DNA from: Bradyrhizobium sp. 186 | GTDB lineage: Bacteria > Pseudomonadota > Alphaproteobacteria > Rhizobiales > Xanthobacteraceae | Assembly: GCF_023101685.1 (NCBI RefSeq) | Contig: NZ_CP082164.1 | Coordinates: forward strand, 9,238,001-9,302,000 | DNA length: 64,000 nucleotides | Reading direction: 5' to 3' | In this document: positions 18,043-27,451 of the stretch, one piece after another | Position numbering within the stretch: the stretch's first letter is position 1 | Layout: each line of letters begins with the position of its first letter | The notes under the pieces: model-generated | Seen by the model: only the letters and a program-made list of their open reading frames with translations | What the model was told of the DNA's origin: nothing | Database searches by the model: none | Position numbers and translations under genes: made by a program

Positions 18043-19438
18043 GCGTCAAGCCCTCGATGCGCACCGTCGGCGCATTGACGCCGTAGCGGAATTCGAGATT
18101 GTTCGCAGGCTGCATCGATTTGAAGATTTCGAACAGATGGCCCGCGATCGTCACCTCGCTCACGGGGTAGGTGAGCTCGCCATTCTCGATCCAGAAGCCG
18201 GAGGCGCCGCGGCTGTAATCGCCGGTGACGCCGTTGACGCCGGAGCCGATCAGATCGGTGACGTAAAAACCCTGCTTGATGTCGGAGATCAGCTCAGCCG
18301 GCGTCGGCGTGCCTGCTTCGAGATGCAGATTATACGGACCGGGCGACGGCGAGGACGAGACGCCGCGATGGGCGTGTCCGGTGGTGACGAGGCCCAGCTC
18401 ACGGGCGGTCGCACAGTCGAGCAGCCAGGTCGTGAGCACGCCTTCGTCGATCAGCGCGATCTTCTTCACAGCCACGCCCTCGGCGTCAAACGTCTGCGAG
18501 CGCAGGCCACGCTTGCGCAGGGGATCGTCGATGATGCGGATGTTCTTGGCGAAGAGCTGTTGGCCGAGCTTGTCCTTCAGGAAACTCGTCTTGCGCGCGA
18601 TCGATGCGCCGTTGATGGCGCCGACGACATGGCCGACCAGCGAGCCCGCGACGCGCGGATCGAATACCACCGGCACCTTGCAGGTCTCGACCTTGCGCGG
18701 ATTGGAGCGCGCCACCGTGCGCTCGCCCGCGGAGCGGCCGACGATTTCCGGCGACAGCAGATCGGCGGCATGGGGCGCCGAAGTGAAATCGTAATCGCGC
18801 TCCATGCCGGTGCCTTCGCCCGTAATCGCGGTCGCCGAGATGCCCTGGCTCGAGCGCAAGTAAGAGCCGTGGAAGCCGGTGCTGGTCACCAGCACCATGC
18901 CGCCGATGCCGGCGGAGGCCGAGGCGCCGCCGGACTTGGTCACGCCCTTGACCGCGAGCGCGGCGGCTTCCGCTTCGAGCGCGCGGCGCTCGAGTTCGGC
19001 GGTCGCGGGCACATCGGGATCGAGCAGATCGAGATCGGGGAAGTCGCGCGCGAGCAGCGCGGGATCGGCAAGGCCGACATATTTGTCGTCGGGCGCGACG
19101 CGTGCCATCGCAACGGCGCGCTCGGCAAGCTTGGTCACCGCATCGCCGCTGGCGTCGTTGGTCGAAACCACCGCCTGGCGCCGGCCGACCAGCACGCGCA
19201 GGCCGACATCGTCACCCTCGGAACGCTCGGATTCCTCGACGCGGCCGTCGCGCACCTCGACGCCTTGCGAGATGCCGCGCACCGCGACCGCATCGGCCGC
19301 GTCGGCACCGGCGCGCTTTGCCGCCTCGACCAGCCGCTGTGCGAGATCGGAGAGCGCGGACTGATCGAACAGGTCGCGGTTGGCTTTAGACGAATCCTGG
19401 GGCGAAAGCGTCGAGCTTGCGGATGGTGAAGGGTTCAC
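18029..19438 (-). CDS. pmbA: TldE/PmbA family metallopeptidase subunit
   Basis: 469 residues from a GTG start (VNPSPSASS) with agga nearby; the frame extends to 19504. The protein has the PmbA/TldE order of motifs: LAQRLVEAAKRAGADAADAV, SQGVEVRDGRVEESERSEGDDVGLRVLVG and, near the C-terminus, GDYSRGASGFWIENGELTYPVSEVTIAG. TldD and TldE together form a protease that processes modified peptides. No tldD is in the window. It heads the envelope operon, though its own function is cytosolic. Confidence 0.93.
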   Translation of the reverse strand: MNPSPSASSTLSPQDSSKANRDLFDQSALSDLAQRLVEAAKRAGADAADAVAVRGISQGVEVRDGRVEESERSEGDDVGLRVLVGRRQAVVSTNDASGDAVTKLAERAVAMARVAPDDKYVGLADPALLARDFPDLDLLDPDVPATAELERRALEAEAAALAVKGVTKSGGASASAGIGGMVLVTSTGFHGSYLRSSQGISATAITGEGTGMERDYDFTSAPHAADLLSPEIVGRSAGERTVARSNPRKVETCKVPVVFDPRVAGSLVGHVVGAINGASIARKTSFLKDKLGQQLFAKNIRIIDDPLRKRGLRSQTFDAEGVAVKKIALIDEGVLTTWLLDCATARELGLVTTGHAHRGVSSSPSPGPYNLHLEAGTPTPAELISDIKQGFYVTDLIGSGVNGVTGDYSRGASGFWIENGELTYPVSEVTIAGHLFEIFKSMQPANNLEFRYGVNAPTVRIEGLTLGGR

Positions 19439-19571
19439 AAACGAAATCCTGTTGCGGCGGGAGGTTTCGGGGCGATACCGGCCCTCAACACCAGATGTGC
19501 CCAATTGGCACGGACTTCAAGCGTTTTCAGCCCGCAAAAAGCTCAGATTGGCAGCTTGCGCGCAACGTCTC

Positions 19572-19609
19572 GTCAATCATGCGCGCCAAGGTCTTGTCAA
19601 TCATGCGCG
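19572..19609. repeat. Two direct repeats, 14 bp each, 24 bp apart
   Basis: The sequence gtcaatcatgcgcg occurs at 19572-19585 and again at 19596-19609. It lies between the divergent pmbA and DUF6101-like genes. Repeats two helical turns apart fit a protein-binding site, but no factor is known. Confidence 0.6.
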
Positions 19610-19713
19610 GCGGTGACGCTGGATTAACCAGCATTTTTAAGCGGTTTCGGAAGCGGCCGCGCTAAGGTCCTCGCATCGACCGGGAACATAATCCTGGCGG
19701 GGAGACTAAAGCC

Positions 19714-20232
19714 GTGAGGCGTCAAACAGCAACATGCGGGGCCACTCCCGCCGGGTCGAGCCGCAGCCTGCGGCTCGACCCTCTTTCCCTTCCGGTCCGC
19801 TTCGATGCGCATGATCCGCGCGCCGACGGATATGTCCGGCAGATCGAGCTTCATCGCGAACGCGTCGTGCTGCGCCGTGCCGTCCGCGGCATGCGGATGG
19901 CGATCAACGTCCGTGTCACCGATTTCACCGGCGTCGCGCTGCGTGGCAATGACGAGGCGCAGACCCTGGTCCTCGTTCATCGCGACCCCTCGCTCTCCGT
20001 TCCGCTGCTCGTCAGCGCCGATGGCGACGAGCTCGCCGAAGCCTGGGCAATCTGGAGCGAGATCTTCGCGCTTCCGCAACTCGACGAAGGTACGCGCAAG
20101 CCGGCGCCGCGCCGTCGCCGCTGCAACGCGATCCGCACCCGCCGTCCGAAATTTCTGATGCGCCGTCGCACCGGCGTCGCACGCGAGTTGCCAATTCATC
20201 GCGACGAGCGCGAGATCATCGCGCGGAGCTGA
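19714..20232 (+). CDS. DUF6101-like hypothetical protein
   Basis: 172 residues from a GTG start with gggg aga upstream. The middle (LPVRFDAHDPRADGYVRQIE, RAVRGMRMAINVRVTDFTGV) is conserved-looking and beta-rich; the C-terminal third is strongly Arg-rich. I take it for the DUF6101 family of Bradyrhizobium and relatives, from memory. No signal peptide or membrane segment is seen. Function unknown. Confidence 0.75.
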   Translation: MRRQTATCGATPAGSSRSLRLDPLSLPVRFDAHDPRADGYVRQIELHRERVVLRRAVRGMRMAINVRVTDFTGVALRGNDEAQTLVLVHRDPSLSVPLLVSADGDELAEAWAIWSEIFALPQLDEGTRKPAPRRRRCNAIRTRRPKFLMRRRTGVARELPIHRDEREIIARS

Positions 20233-20242
20233 GTGAGATTTG

Positions 20243-20334
20243 GTAGGGTGGGCAAAGCGAAAGCGCGCCACCTCTTCTGTCGCAATCGTGGAGAGAAGGT
20301 GGGCACGGCGCAAGAGCGCCCTTGCCCACCCTAC
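20243..20334. repeat. Intergenic palindromic repeat (gtagggtgggcaaag type)
   Basis: The arms gtagggtgggcaaagcg and cgcccttgcccaccctac flank a central part with ccacctctt and aaggtggg. It lies between the convergent DUF6101-like gene and ubiA and could end transcription from both sides. Confidence 0.8.
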
Positions 20335-20338
20335 AGCG

Positions 20339-21271
20339 TTACGAAGCCCGCATCACCGCGTCCACCAGCAATCCCGCGAACAGCAATAGCCCCGCATCAC
20401 GGTTCGACTTGAACACGCGCAGGCAGAGCGCGGAATCGTCGATGTTCAGCCGCCTGATCTGCCACGCCAAATGCGCGGCGAACGCCGCCAGCCCGAGCCA
20501 CGCCGGCCAGCGCGCATCGCCCGACGCGAGCGCGACGCCGATCAGCATCACCGCGAGCCCGTAGAACATGATCAGCGCCTGATGCGTGTGCGCGCCGAAC
20601 AGACGTGCGGTCGACTTGACGCCGATCAGGGCGTCGTCCTCGGTGTCCTGATGCGCGTAGATGGTATCGTAGCCGATCACCCAGGAAATCGCGCCGGCAT
20701 AGAGCACCAGTGCAGTCACATCGATGCGCGCAAAAATGACGGCAAAACCCATCAGGGCGCCCCAGGAGAAGGCAAGGCCAAGCACGATCTGCGGCCACCA
20801 CGTGATGCGCTTCATGAACGGATAGACCGCGACGATCACGAGCGAGGCAATGCCGGTCAGGATCGCGAAGCGGTTGAATTGCAGGAGCACGATGAGACCG
20901 ATCAGGGCCTGCGCGACCAGGAAGGCCAGTGCCTGTTTCGCGCTCACCTGTCCCGACGGCAGCGGGCGCGAGCGCGTGCGCTCGACCTTGGCGTCGAGGT
21001 CGCGGTCGGTGATATCGTTCCAGGTGCAGCCCGCCCCGCGCATCACGAAGGCGCCGATGAAGAACAGGATGATGGTGAGCGGCAGGCGGCTGAAATCGTG
21101 CGCCATGCCGGCAGCCAGCGCCGCCGACCACCAGCACGGCATCAGCAGAAGCCAGGACCCGATCGGACGATCAAAGCGGGAGAGCCGCAAGTAAGGCCGT
21201 GCCCATTGCGGAGCGAGCGTATCGACCCAGTTGCCGGTGGAATCGGCAACGCGGGCGGATGCATCACTCAT
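20339..21271 (-). CDS. ubiA: 4-hydroxybenzoate polyprenyltransferase UbiA
   Basis: 310 residues, with about eight membrane helices. The two Asp-rich motifs of the family are seen: NDITDRDLDAKVERTRSRPL and YDTIYAHQDTEDDALIGVKS. UbiA attaches the polyprenyl tail to 4-hydroxybenzoate in ubiquinone synthesis at the inner membrane. It starts four bases inside the stop of the upstream secreted-protein gene (ATGA), so the two are translationally coupled. Confidence 0.95.
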   Translation of the reverse strand: MSDASARVADSTGNWVDTLAPQWARPYLRLSRFDRPIGSWLLLMPCWWSAALAAGMAHDFSRLPLTIILFFIGAFVMRGAGCTWNDITDRDLDAKVERTRSRPLPSGQVSAKQALAFLVAQALIGLIVLLQFNRFAILTGIASLVIVAVYPFMKRITWWPQIVLGLAFSWGALMGFAVIFARIDVTALVLYAGAISWVIGYDTIYAHQDTEDDALIGVKSTARLFGAHTHQALIMFYGLAVMLIGVALASGDARWPAWLGLAAFAAHLAWQIRRLNIDDSALCLRVFKSNRDAGLLLFAGLLVDAVMRAS

Positions 21272-21930
21272 CGGGTCAGGACGTTGCCGTTGAGCGTATC
21301 GAAGGTGCTGCCGCCCTTCTTGCCGGCATTGGCTTCCGGCGCCGAGCCCGAACCCAGCACCTCACTCAGCGACGGGCCGGCCGGACCGCGCGGCTGCTGC
21401 TGCATCTGCTGCGCCACCGTGCAGACCTTCTTCTGCATGGCCTCGGTGTTCTTGTGGCCGGTCTTCATCTGATCGCCTACCTGCGGCGGGATTCCGCATT
21501 TGGCGGCGTGGGTCTCGATGTACTTGATCATCTTGACTTCAGCCTGGCTGAAGTTGCCGATCAGCTTGCAGGCCTCGTCCGGCGGAGCATGGCGATCGCT
21601 CGCGGCCTTGATCAGCTTGCCGCGTTTCTCGGCCTCCTCGCGCAGGGGCATGAACGCCTTCATGCAATCCTCGCCGGGACCGCCCTGTGTGGGAGGCGCA
21701 GCGCTGAAGGCGCCGGAACCGCCGACGGGCGCGGCGCCGTTCACGGGAAAGGACGATTGCGGCGCGCCGCCGACGGAGGCGACCGGCGCCGAGCCGCTCA
21801 CCGGCGGAAACGCGGAACTGGTTGTAGCCTGGCCGGGCAGCGGCGCCGGGAATCCCTGCGCATAAGCTCCCGCGGCGCCCATGGTGACCATGGCGGCAGT
21901 GATCGGAACCATCAAATGACGGATCATCAA
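21268..21930 (-). CDS. Secreted protein with Cys-rich helical domain
   Basis: 220 residues. A signal peptide (residues 1-25, ...GAYAQ) is followed by a Pro/Ser/Gly-rich linker to about residue 85 and a helical region with four cysteines (GEDCMKAFMPLREEAEKRGK, EACKLIGNFSQAEVKMIKYI, AKCGIPPQVG, KVCTVAQQM), then a Gly/Ser-rich tail. I recognise it as a conserved hypothetical type in Bradyrhizobium but cannot name a function. It is coupled to ubiA by a four-base overlap. The second Met is an equally good start. Confidence 0.85.
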   Translation of the reverse strand: MMIRHLMVPITAAMVTMGAAGAYAQGFPAPLPGQATTSSAFPPVSGSAPVASVGGAPQSSFPVNGAAPVGGSGAFSAAPPTQGGPGEDCMKAFMPLREEAEKRGKLIKAASDRHAPPDEACKLIGNFSQAEVKMIKYIETHAAKCGIPPQVGDQMKTGHKNTEAMQKKVCTVAQQMQQQPRGPAGPSLSEVLGSGSAPEANAGKKGGSTFDTLNGNVLTR

Positions 21931-22138
21931 GGCAGTCTCTCCGGCAGGAGCTTACGGGGTGCGGCGTCTTCCCAATTGAAGCGCAACCAGCGTGTTCGCG
22001 ATTTTACGATTCCCGCCGGCCCTTAACAACCCGTCGAATAGGGCAAGAGCGCGGCGCGGGCACGCACGAATTCGGCAAAATTTACCCCCGAATTGGCTGC
22101 TTTCGGTTAAGAACGGCGGCAAATCGGACTTTTGAACG

Positions 22139-22927
22139 ATGCCCGCCTACGATTTTCGCGCCCCCCGCCTGTTCGTCGACGCCCCCCTTGCCCAGGACGC
22201 CAGGGTCGAGCTCGACCGCGACCAGAGCAATTATCTCGGCAATGTGCTGAGACTTGCCGCCGGGGCCCCGATACTGGCCTTCAACGGCCGCGATGGCGAG
22301 TGGCAGGCCGCGATCGAAGGCCGCAAGCGCCCGGATGGCCTGGTGATCCTCCAGCAGACCCGTCCCCAGGACCGGCTGCCCGACCTCGCTTACGTCTTCG
22401 CCCCGCTCAAGCATGCCCGGCTGGACTACATGGTGCAGAAGGCCGTCGAGATGGGCGCCGCCACCCTGCAACCCGTCCTGACGCGATTCACCCAGACCTC
22501 CCGCGTCAACACCGAACGGATGCGCGCCAATGTTACCGAGGCGGCCGAGCAATGCGGCATTCTGAGCCTCGCCGCCGTGGCCGAGCCGGTGCCGCTGGAA
22601 CGCTTTCTCAGCCAGCGCGCATCCGACCGCCTGCTGGTGTTCTGCGACGAGGCCGCCGAGGTCGGAAGCCCCGTTCAGAGCCTGCATGGAGCGCGCGAGG
22701 ACGGACATGACCAAGGCAGAGTTGGCATCGATGTGCTGATCGGCCCCGAAGGCGGTTTTGCCGAGGAAGAGCGGGCACTGCTGCTGCGGCAGCCCAAGAT
22801 CCTGCGGCTGGCGCTGGGCCCGCGGATCCTGCGGGCCGACACGGCCGCGGTGGCGGCGCTGGCGCTGGTGCAGGCGGTGCTGGGCGATTGGGGCGGAACA
22901 TCGGCCTGGAAACCCGGACGAGACTGA
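22139..22927 (+). CDS. rsmE: 16S rRNA (uracil(1498)-N3)-methyltransferase RsmE
   Basis: 262 residues of a SPOUT-type methyltransferase. Typical features: RLFVDAPLAQDARVELDRDQ at the PUA-like N-terminus, KAVEMGAATLQPVLTRFTQT in the middle, and the knot loops LIGPEGGFAEEE and LGPRILRADTAAVAAL at the end. It methylates N3 of U1498 in 16S rRNA. It is the first of several plus-strand genes and is followed by an intergenic palindrome. Confidence 0.95.
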   Translation: MPAYDFRAPRLFVDAPLAQDARVELDRDQSNYLGNVLRLAAGAPILAFNGRDGEWQAAIEGRKRPDGLVILQQTRPQDRLPDLAYVFAPLKHARLDYMVQKAVEMGAATLQPVLTRFTQTSRVNTERMRANVTEAAEQCGILSLAAVAEPVPLERFLSQRASDRLLVFCDEAAEVGSPVQSLHGAREDGHDQGRVGIDVLIGPEGGFAEEERALLLRQPKILRLALGPRILRADTAAVAALALVQAVLGDWGGTSAWKPGRD

Positions 22928-22958
22928 ATTGGCTCGATCGGGCCGCTGGCTCCGTCAA

Positions 22959-23079
22959 CCTCTCCCGCTTGCGGGGGAGGTCGACGCGCGAAGCCCGGCG
23001 GGTGGGGGCTCTCACCACGTCGGGAATATCGCCTGCGGCGATACCCCCACCCCAGCCCTCCCCCGCAAGCGGGAGAGGG
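22959..23079. repeat. Intergenic palindromic repeat, family E
   Basis: The left arm cctctcccgcttgcgggggagg pairs with the right arm cctcccccgcaagcgggagagg; inner arms gtgggggct and cccccac also pair. A related element with cttctccccttgtgggag is at 28369-28512. Confidence 0.85.
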
Positions 23080-23221
23080 AGCGCACCTGTTTCGCGGCCG
23101 CACGCATTGGCCGACCATTAAGCGATTGATCCTTTCGAGGTCGAAACCGCTTTCCGGCCATGCTAAGGGCTGCGCCAATTCCCCTTTCCTGCCCGGTTGC
23201 CCCGGGACGATGGACCTCGAG

Positions 23222-24376
23222 ATGACCGCGACTGCCACCTCAAATGCTGCCGGCTCCCCCGCCTGGGCGGATACGCTGCTGTTGTCGTTCGCGCAGGCCG
23301 GCTATGTCAGGGCCGAGCCCGCCATCCTGCAACCGGCCGAGCCGTTTCTGGATCTCTCCGGCGAGGACATCCGCAAAAGCCTGTACCTGACGACGGACCT
23401 GTCCGGCGAGGAGCTCTGCTTGCGCCCGGACCTGACGATCCCGGTGGCGCGCGACTACCTCGCCTCGGGGCGCGCCGGCCAGCCGGCGGGGTTCAGCTAC
23501 CTTGGCCCGGTGTTCCGCTACCGCAGCGGGCAAGCCAGTGAATTCCTCCAGGCCGGCATCGAATCCTTCGGCCGTCAGGACCGCGCCGCGGCGGATGCCG
23601 AGATGCTGGCGCTGGCGCTGGAAGCAACCGCCGCCTTCGGCGTGCGCGACGTCGAGATCCGCACCGGCGACGTGGCGCTGTTCAATGCCTTGCTCGATGC
23701 GCTCGACCTCTATCCGGTCTGGCGCCGCCGGCTGATCAAGGACTTCAACCGCAAGATCAGCCTGGAACAGGATCTGGAACGGCTGGCGCGCACGACGACC
23801 GCCACCCGCAGCGAATACGAAGGCGTACTCGCCGCGCTCGCCGGGTCCGACCGCAAGGCGGCGCTCGCCTTCGTCACCGACCTGATGTCGATCGCCGGCA
23901 CCACCAATGTCGGCGGCCGCACCACGGCCGAGATCGCCGACCGCTTCCTCGAGCAATCGACGCTGAAGGGCGGCGCGCTGCCGCGTGATGCCCTCACCGT
24001 GCTCAAGCGCTTCCTGTCGATATCGGGCAACCCCGACGATGCGATCGCCGAGCTACGCGCGCTCACCGCCGACGCTAAGCTCGATCTCGGCTCCGCCGTC
24101 GACCAGTTCGAGAGCCGGGTCGGCTTCATGGCCGCGCGCGGCATCGACGTGAAGCAGACGCGCTTCTCGACCGCGTTCGGGCGTGGGCTCGACTATTACA
24201 CCGGCTTCGAATTCGAAGTGCATCACAGGGGCAACGGCGCCGAGCCGCTGGTTGCCGGCGGCCGCTATGACGGACTGATGACCCAGCTCGGGTCGCCCGA
24301 CCCGATTCCGGCCGTCGGCTTCTCGGTCTGGGTCGACGCGCTGACCCGGATCGGCCGCAAGGAGCTCAAGTCATGA
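23222..24376 (+). CDS. hisZ: ATP phosphoribosyltransferase regulatory subunit HisZ
   Basis: 384 residues, a HisRS-like fold without the anticodon domain. Seen: [72 protein letters not shown] and [13 protein letters not shown]. HisZ binds HisG and makes its first histidine-pathway step sensitive to feedback. A start at 23210 (MDLEM) is also possible. The stop overlaps hisG by four bases. Confidence 0.93.
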   Translation: MTATATSNAAGSPAWADTLLLSFAQAGYVRAEPAILQPAEPFLDLSGEDIRKSLYLTTDLSGEELCLRPDLTIPVARDYLASGRAGQPAGFSYLGPVFRYRSGQASEFLQAGIESFGRQDRAAADAEMLALALEATAAFGVRDVEIRTGDVALFNALLDALDLYPVWRRRLIKDFNRKISLEQDLERLARTTTATRSEYEGVLAALAGSDRKAALAFVTDLMSIAGTTNVGGRTTAEIADRFLEQSTLKGGALPRDALTVLKRFLSISGNPDDAIAELRALTADAKLDLGSAVDQFESRVGFMAARGIDVKQTRFSTAFGRGLDYYTGFEFEVHHRGNGAEPLVAGGRYDGLMTQLGSPDPIPAVGFSVWVDALTRIGRKELKS

Positions 24377-25350
24377 GCGCGCCATTCGTTCTGGCCGTTC
24401 CCTCCAAGGGCCGCCTTCAGGAGAACACCGAGGCCTTTTTCGCCCGCGCAGGGCTCAAGCTGTCGAAGGCCGGTGGCGCGCGCGACTATCGCGGCACGAT
24501 CGCGGGCCTCGACAATGTCGAAGTCGCCTATCTCTCGGCCAGCGAGATCGCCTCGCAATTGTCCCGCGGCGTGGCGCATCTCGGCGTCACCGGGGAAGAT
24601 CTGGTGCGCGAGAACATTGCGGACGCCGACAACCGCGTATCCCTGATCGAGGGGCTTGGCTTCGGCTACGCCGACGTCGTCGTCGCGGTGCCGCAGGCGT
24701 GGATCGATGTCCGCACCATGGCCGACCTCGACGACGTCACCACCGGCTTCCGCGAACAGCATCACATGCGGATGCGGGTCGCGACCAAGTTCATCAACCT
24801 CACCCGTGCCTTTTTCTCGAGCCACGGCATCACCGACTACCGCATCGTCGAAAGCACCGGCGCGACCGAAGGCGCGCCGGCAGCCGGCGCCGCCGAGCTG
24901 ATCGTCGACATCACCACGACAGGTGCGACGCTCGCTGCCAATGGCCTGAGAGTGCTCGACGACGGCGTGATCCTGCGCAGCCAGGCCAATCTGGTCGCCT
25001 CGAAGGAGGCAGACTGGTCACCGCAGGCGCGGGAGACCGCGCGCGTCATCCTCGATCACATCGCGGCGCGGGCGCGGGCCAACAAGTATCGCGAGGTCCG
25101 CACCCGCTTCCGGCAATGCGACGCAGCCCTGCTCGGCGAAGCCCACGAGCGCTTCGGCGTCGAGGCCCCGTTCGGCGGCCCGACCTCGTCGGGGATGCTG
25201 ACGCTGCACTGCCCACCGGGCCAGCTCTATGCGCTCGCGAGCTTCCTGCGCGACCACGGCGCCGAGACGGTCTCGGTGGTCTCGCTCGACTACGTGTTCG
25301 ACCGGGAGAACCCGCTGTTCGCCAAGCTCGAGGCGTTCCTGCGGCGGTGA
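24373..25350 (+). CDS. hisG: ATP phosphoribosyltransferase HisG
   Basis: 325 residues. The catalytic part begins [20 protein letters not shown] and holds [11 protein letters not shown], and further on [28 protein letters not shown] (the PRPP loop region). It joins ATP and PRPP, the first step of histidine synthesis. The protein is about 100 residues longer than the usual short form that works with HisZ; the extra C-terminal part ([31 protein letters not shown]) resembles a small regulatory domain. It is translationally coupled to hisZ. Confidence 0.93.
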   Translation: MSAPFVLAVPSKGRLQENTEAFFARAGLKLSKAGGARDYRGTIAGLDNVEVAYLSASEIASQLSRGVAHLGVTGEDLVRENIADADNRVSLIEGLGFGYADVVVAVPQAWIDVRTMADLDDVTTGFREQHHMRMRVATKFINLTRAFFSSHGITDYRIVESTGATEGAPAAGAAELIVDITTTGATLAANGLRVLDDGVILRSQANLVASKEADWSPQARETARVILDHIAARARANKYREVRTRFRQCDAALLGEAHERFGVEAPFGGPTSSGMLTLHCPPGQLYALASFLRDHGAETVSVVSLDYVFDRENPLFAKLEAFLRR

Positions 25351-25436
25351 GCCTCAGGTCCGTTCAGCGTAGCGACAGCAAACCGCAGCTACCATATGCT
25401 GTTGAGAAGACTTGAACGCATCTGGAACCTTGATCG

Positions 25437-26483
25437 ATGACGCTGGGCTCTGACGTTTCCGCCCTGACCACCACCGCCACCGGCGCCGCGGCGAAGGGAC
25501 TGTCGATTGTCGTCCCCGTCTACAACGAGGCGGCGGGACTGACATCCCTGCACCAGCGCATCTGTGATCTCGCCAAGACCTTGCGGCTGCGCTATCGCCT
25601 CGCCTGCGAGGTCGTCTATGTCGACGACGGCAGTGCGGATGCGACGCTGTCGATCGCCCACGCGCTGCCGGCCGACGCGATCGACGTCCAGGTGGTCTCG
25701 CTGTCGCGCAATTTCGGCAAGGAGGCGGCGCTGATGGCCGGCCTCGACCACGCCCGGCTCGGCGCCGTGCTGTTCATGGACGGTGACGGCCAGCACCCGC
25801 CGACTCTGGTCGAGCAGCTGGTGCGGCACTGGATCGATGACGGCTATGACGTCGTCTATACCGCCAAGGCACATCGCGACAACGAGACCTTCCTGCGCCG
25901 GCTCGCGGTGCACGGCTTCTACGCGCTGATCAACTGGGGCGCTCGCCAGAAGATCCCCGAGGACGCCGGCGACTTCCGCCTGCTCTCGCCCCGCGCGGTC
26001 GCAGCGCTCAGGCAGCTGCCGGAGCGCAACCGCTTCTTCAAGGGTCTCGCAAGCTGGATCGGCTTCCGCCAGATCCGCGTCGACTACGAGCCCGCGCCGC
26101 GCGTCCACGGCGTGACGACCTTCAGCGCCACGCGCCTGCTCGGTCTTTCGATCGAAGGCCTCACCTCATTTTCAGTGGCGCCGCTGCGCTTTGCGAGCCT
26201 GCTCGGCGTGATCCTGGCAGGCGGCGCCTTCCTGTTCGGCCTGTCGATCCTCTGGGAGGTCTGGACCACCGGCAAGCAGGTGCCCGGCTATCCCTCGCTG
26301 GTGATCGGCCTGATGACGATCGGCGGCGTGCAGCTCATCATGATCGGCATTGTCGGCGAATATATCGGCAAGATCCTCTCCGAGCTGAAGGCGCGTCCGA
26401 TCTACTTCGTCGCCGAGCACAGCCAGAAGCATTTCGAGGCCGACAAGGCCGACGACGCCTCGAAGAGGACGGCGGCCGAATGA
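25437..26483 (+). CDS. Polyprenyl-phosphate glycosyltransferase, family 2 (GtrB/ArnC type)
   Basis: 348 residues. The GT-A domain shows VVPVYNEAAGLTSL, VVYVDDGSADAT, LSRNFGKEAALMAGLDHA and MDGDGQHPPTLVEQ (metal-binding Asp residues), then RNRFFKGLASWIGFRQ. Two membrane helices follow (about 225-255 and 270-295), ending with GEYIGKILSELKARPIYF. This order is the type that moves a sugar from a nucleotide donor to undecaprenyl phosphate. It overlaps the next gene, a YdjC-type deacetylase, by four bases, so the sugar moved is perhaps an N-acetyl-hexosamine. Confidence 0.9.
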   Translation: MTLGSDVSALTTTATGAAAKGLSIVVPVYNEAAGLTSLHQRICDLAKTLRLRYRLACEVVYVDDGSADATLSIAHALPADAIDVQVVSLSRNFGKEAALMAGLDHARLGAVLFMDGDGQHPPTLVEQLVRHWIDDGYDVVYTAKAHRDNETFLRRLAVHGFYALINWGARQKIPEDAGDFRLLSPRAVAALRQLPERNRFFKGLASWIGFRQIRVDYEPAPRVHGVTTFSATRLLGLSIEGLTSFSVAPLRFASLLGVILAGGAFLFGLSILWEVWTTGKQVPGYPSLVIGLMTIGGVQLIMIGIVGEYIGKILSELKARPIYFVAEHSQKHFEADKADDASKRTAAE

Positions 26484-27325
26484 GCGCCGCCGCGACGCCG
26501 CGGCGGATCTGGCTCTGCGCCGACGATTACGGCATCAGCCCGGGCGTCAACCGCGCCATCCGCGACCTGATCGAACGCGGCCGCCTCAACGCCACCTCGG
26601 TGATGATGGTTGGCCCGGCGATCGATCGCAGCGAGATCGATGCGCTGCAGGCGGCGGCCAAAGCCAGCCCGCGTTGCGCGATTGGATTGCACGTGACGCT
26701 GACGGCGCCGTTCCGGCCGCTGACCATGCATTTCCGCCCGCTCGACGGCGACATGTTCCTAGCCTTTCCAAAACTCTTGCGCGCGGGCCTTGCGCGGCGG
26801 CTCGACCGCGAGTTCTTTCGCAATGAGGTAAAGGCGCAATTGGCAGCCTTCGCAGAAGCGTTCGGGCGCGCACCCGATTTCGTCGACGGCCACCAGCATG
26901 TGCAGCTCTTTCCGCAGGTGCGCGACGGCTTTGTCGACGCAGTCAGCGAAGCCGCGCCAAAGGCCTGGGTGCGCCAGGGCGGCCGCGACCTGCCACTGGC
27001 GCAACGCCTTGCGTCGCCGAAGGCGCTCGTGCTCGACATCCTGAGCGCGCAATTCCGCCGCCGCGCCGGCAGCGTCGGCCTCGCTTTCAATCCCGGTTTT
27101 GCCGGCGCCTATGACTTCACGCGGGCCGCCGATTTCGGCGAGCTGATGCGGCAATTTTTGGAAGGCCTGCCGAATGGCGGCCTCATCATGTGTCACCCCG
27201 GCTTTGTCGACGACGTCCTTACCGGCCTCGACCCGATGACGGATGTCCGCGAACGCGAGCACGCCTATCTCGCCGGCGAAGCCTTCGCGCGCCTGCTGGC
27301 GGACAGCAACGTGACATTGGGGTGA
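26480..27325 (+). CDS. ChbG/HpnK (YdjC) family carbohydrate deacetylase
   Basis: 281 residues. Metal-site motifs of the family: WLCADDYGISPGVNRAI at the N-terminus, CAIGLHVTL near residue 75, and DFVDGHQHVQLFPQVR near 135-150, with MCHPGF toward the end. Members remove acetyl groups from N-acetyl sugars; Francisella NaxD does this on undecaprenyl-phosphate-GalNAc, and HpnK is linked to hopanoid genes. It is coupled to the polyprenyl glycosyltransferase by ATGA, so a lipid-linked sugar is the likely substrate (inference). Confidence 0.9.
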   Translation: MSAAATPRRIWLCADDYGISPGVNRAIRDLIERGRLNATSVMMVGPAIDRSEIDALQAAAKASPRCAIGLHVTLTAPFRPLTMHFRPLDGDMFLAFPKLLRAGLARRLDREFFRNEVKAQLAAFAEAFGRAPDFVDGHQHVQLFPQVRDGFVDAVSEAAPKAWVRQGGRDLPLAQRLASPKALVLDILSAQFRRRAGSVGLAFNPGFAGAYDFTRAADFGELMRQFLEGLPNGGLIMCHPGFVDDVLTGLDPMTDVREREHAYLAGEAFARLLADSNVTLG

Positions 27326-27451
27326 AACCGGCGAAAGCTGGCCTGCGAGGCAGCTTGTCGCATACCGAAATTTAATCCGCGCGCCACTGTTGGGGCCATA
27401 ATGGAACCCTACATCTTCGTCGCGCTTGGTTTCGCGCGAAGGAGACAGATC

